From Heterotrichella gracilis (lineage: Eukaryota; Sar; Xanthophyceae; Tribonematales; Xanthonemataceae), in assembly GCA_032358255.1 (NCBI GenBank), contig JAULBX010027052.1, positions 1 through 64,000 of the forward strand: a DNA stretch of 64,000 bases, in the 5' to 3' direction. Shown piece after piece: positions 61,065 through 64,000 of this stretch. The notes below the pieces were generated by a model. The model made no database searches, was not told the origin of the DNA, and saw only the letters and a list, made by a program, of their open reading frames with translations. Position 1 is the first letter of the stretch; every line of letters starts with the position of its first letter. The position numbers and the translations under genes were made by a program.

Positions 61065-64000
61065 ATGAGCAGTGTAACGCAGTCAAAACCTGCAACCAAC
61101 AGGCTCTTGAATAACCTTGGTCTGGCAATCTGTGCCTTGGTGAGCCACAGTACGTTTTAATAGGCCATTGTAGTTCCGAATGAACAGTACATTGTTGAGC
61201 TGAACAGTACATTGTGGAAGTGCAGGTTGTGGGGGTGGCTGTTGCGGTGTTTGTGGTTGAAGGTGCAGCACTCTCAGCAGAATATGACACCACAGCGTAC
61301 AGAATGCCACTTGGCCTGCGTGAGGGTTGGCTATGGGGGCGATCAATGGTACGCACCTGTGTGAAGTGCAGGACATATGCATATACTTGCCCACCACTGG
61401 AGGTGGAGACACAAGGGTACTCCAGGGCATATCTTCAATGCCTTGCAACCAGTGGTGAAGGATATTATAGTTTGAGAACCTGCTCGTTGGTGGTATGCAG
61501 GATTTGTCGGACCACCAATGGCGAGCATTCAGGGGCAGTTTGATGCCTCTCACCGGCGTGTTGCTCGGCTTTGCGGGAGTTGATGCCCTGGTATGGAACA
61601 CATACACATCACTTCCTGTCTCACATCTGGACATGACCCTGGCAAGTAACCATCACACTGTTCTTGGCAGGTTATCAAGAAGGCAAAAGGCTGGCGCATT
61701 GTCTTCATCGCCCTGAGTGGCCTGGCTTTCACAGGCAAGCTGAACAGGACATGAACATACTGTATTAGGGTCTACGGTGAAGGGTTTGCACAGCCTAAAC
61801 CCTATACTTGCTGACCTTGCTTGACATGTGAAGCTGATTAGCGTCAGGTGTGAAAAGGTGTGACACACAATGGCTGTTTATGCAGGGTACCTTCATGGCA
61901 CATGTGTTATACCGCTGCTGGCGTGCCTTGCGGGGAATTACTTCATCACTGTAGCTGCAGCAGGAAAACCATACGGGTGCGCACGCAAAGGCTGATTGAT
62001 ATGCAATGGCTGTATTTCTGGTCAGAAAGGTTCAAAACCAATGCTTGTGTGGTTGTCGCTGGGCGAATTGCGCGGGTGTGGAATGCAGGGCAATTGCAAT
62101 CTGGCTGTTCAACTGCGCCATGTTTCTGGGGATACAGGCATCCAATGGCATCCCATTCACGATGATCAGGTGATTAATAAGGCATCCTGTACCTTTGGTT
62201 GCACTTGGCAACACCCTTGCACGTACTTTGTAATGATCCTCGCGGCCGTGCCTTTTGGTAATTTACATTTGGTTGCGAAATGTAATGCGTGGCATATATG
62301 TTTTGCAGCCCTTCCCTGGCATGGATGGATGGGTACCGGGGCGTGCTGCGCTGGCACATCATCTACAACCTGGCAATGCTGAGGATGATCAGCTTCAGCC
62401 TAGACATGCATGCAGCCAGGATCAAGCAGGCTCAGGCCAGCAAAAACACCGGTGCCAATGGCAGGAAGGTGAGAACGCTTTGAGTACCCAACATGCCTCC
62501 AGGGAGAACCCATATCCCAAGTCATTACCTTATGGCGTGCTGGCTCATAAAACCTTGTCATGCATGCATTGCCCACTGGTGACCATGTATTCTACAGGTG
62601 ACCGATGCAGGAGCTTCTGCCTGGGGCATGTGGATGTATGCAGCCTATGTGCTGTACCCGCCACTGTACATATCGGGGCCCACCATCACATTCAACAGCT
62701 TTGCAGCACAGGTGCAGGCTGGGAGGAGCGTACCGTGGAAACAGGTATGCAGCAGAACACCAACTCTGTGCCTGCGCTGGTGCACCCAGCATTGGCAAGG
62801 CTTGCTGTTGGTTGTGGGATGCCATTAATTTTGTACTTGCCTAGCTCATGCGCATGCTTGGTCTGGAAACCTTGCAGGTGTGGGTCGCTGCATCAAACAC
62901 GTGCACTTGTGACATCACTATCTGGCAGTACCACTTGTCGTTAAAGTGTGGCAACAGGGAGCTGACACCATCCCTGCGGTAGGTTGCTGACTAAATAAAA
63001 CACTCCTGCATGCGTGCGCTAGGTGAGATGCATCCACCAAGCCCAACGGATTGGCCATACAATATTTACTGTTCTCTCCTTGCATCATGCAGGTGCTGCT
63101 GTATGGCGCCAGGTGGGCCGCTGCTCTGCTGCTCTTGGAGGCCATGACACACACCCTGTACTTCAACGCGCTGGCCACCCGAGGGGCCTGGCGGGGCCTG
63201 CCGGTGGCGCAGGTGGCCATGACTGGCTTCTGGGTGCTCATCTTCATGTGGCTCAAGGTAGGGTAGGAACCTTTGTGGTACACAGGTAGTGCCGGTACTA
63301 ATCTGCAAGGGTTGGGACCACCGGCATAACTAAATGAATGAATAAGTAAGGGACAGGCTATTTACTTATTATTTTTTGGTGCGTTAGCTGCAGTTGGCTG
63401 TAGGTGTGGCAGTGGTGTTTGATTTAGGTTGTGTTAGTGGGGGTACCTTTCTACAGCTCCGCCATGCAGGAATTGCACTGCCGTCAGGGAAATTCACCCA
63501 ACCTTCCCGTCCAATTGCATCATAGCTTATTACCATACCCAGCATGATAGCCATTGCTCTTACTTACTTGTGCCACAGCACCCTTCTGCCCATGCACGGC
63601 CGGAGAACTCACATCAGGATGTTTATAAGCAATGCAGTTCTTGGTGATTTGGCGGTTTGCACGCCTGTGGGCGCTGGTGGATGGGATCGACCCGCCTGAA
63701 AACATGCGCCGCTGTGTGTGTACCAACTACGACATTGAGGTGGGATGGCCCGACAACCTGCATTTTGTCCACAACATGATGTACCCTGGTTCTACATCCT
63801 TCACATGTCATAAATTGCAGCCCTTTGCATGCATCCCTGTCCTAGTTTGTGCAAGGTTCTGGTGAATTGCAGCCCACCACATGCGTCCATTCCCACGCTA
63901 ACGGGCATGACATGGCCTGTGTAGGGCTTTTGGAAGAATTGGCATGCCTCCTACAACCTGTGGCTGGTGAAGTACATGTACATACCCATGGGAGGGTCCA
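61065..64000 (+). CDS. GUP1: MBOAT acyltransferase, GUP1/HHAT type, 3' end outside window
   Basis: Multi-pass ER membrane O-acyltransferase; GUP1 members act on GPI lipids or related substrates. Exons 61065-61139, 61501-61590, 61671-61734, 61886-61976, 62089-62169, 62309-62468, 62598-62744, 63093-63257, 63638-63739 and 63925 onward are in consistent phase. Hydrophobic helices recur (GSLMPLTGVLLGFAGVDAL, WRIVFIALSGLAFTG, AIAIWLFNCAMFLGI, MWMYAAYVLYPPLYISGP and VAMTGFWVLIFMWLK). GYRGVLRWHIIYNLAMLRMI matches the GUP1 cytosolic loop, and the MBOAT active-site block GFWKNWHASYNLWLVKYMYI is reached at the window end, followed by PMGGS. Intron 3 uses a GC donor (AG|GCAAGC at 61734/61735). The C-terminus with the second conserved His lies outside. 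Confidence 0.88.
61794..61804 (-). repeat. Short telomere-like motif
   Basis: CCTAAACCCTA lies in MBOAT intron 3. It is about one and a half units and weak by itself. Confidence 0.4.

Overview
This window is nuclear DNA from a green alga, most likely a trebouxiophyte-type chlorophyte. Genes are dense and cut by many short GT-AG introns. Several proteins belong to plant or green-lineage families (XEG113 arabinosyltransferase, CPP1, FKBP18, the UER1 rhamnose enzyme), and short TTTAGGG/TTTTAGGG telomere-like motifs lie in introns. GCATGC-rich spacers are frequent. The exact genus cannot be read from the sequence. No rRNA, tRNA, CRISPR array, retrovirus-like element or autonomous transposon was recognised.

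Layout. 1-2310 (+): 3' part of an XEG113-like GT77 arabinosyltransferase. 3032-5302 (-) and 5811-8028 (+): two head-to-head paralogous TIGR00027-type SAM methyltransferases. 9824-11751 (+): sugar-phosphate/phosphate translocator. 13068-15170 (-): aldose 1-epimerase. 15523-17121 (+): UER1 (NRS/ER). 17987-19413 (-): lumenal FKBP18. 19929-23428 (+): Fpg/Nei DNA glycosylase with Val at position 2 and two SAP-like segments. 24699-36003 (-): very large ankyrin / coiled-coil / CCCH zinc-finger protein in 24 exons. 37542-38246 (-): SAP18. 38976-40768 (+): CPP1. 42199-42908 (-): HIG1-domain protein. 43806-53435 (+): very large axonemal-dynein-light-chain-domain protein in 23 exons. 54506-56618 (-): plastid-targeted alpha/beta hydrolase. 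57291-58789 (+): MND1. 59088-60558 (-): secreted orphan. 61065-64000+ (+): GUP1/HHAT-type MBOAT acyltransferase, cut by the window end.

For every gene modelled from its start codon to its stop, the exon lengths sum to a whole number of codons and all junction phases agree. This is the main internal support for the models. Gene pairs are often divergent, with gaps of about 350-900 bp (5.3-5.8, 15.2-15.5, 19.4-19.9, 38.2-39.0, 42.9-43.8 and 60.6-61.1 kb), which suggests shared bidirectional promoters.

The first 17 kb is rich in sugar and cell-wall functions: arabinosylation, sugar-phosphate export, aldose epimerisation and UDP-rhamnose synthesis. The second half holds MND1 (meiotic recombination) and a p28-type axonemal dynein domain protein. 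Together these hint that the alga keeps a sexual cycle and perhaps a flagellate stage.

The most unusual non-coding signals are compact foldback sequences: a three-hairpin block between 19-bp direct repeats (3321-3460), a 71-bp near-perfect palindrome (4182-4252), a 46-bp hairpin flanked by 7-bp direct repeats (29593-29654), a run of three palindromes (41504-41637) and an AT-rich inverted repeat (50866-50993). Three introns appear to use GC-AG splice sites.
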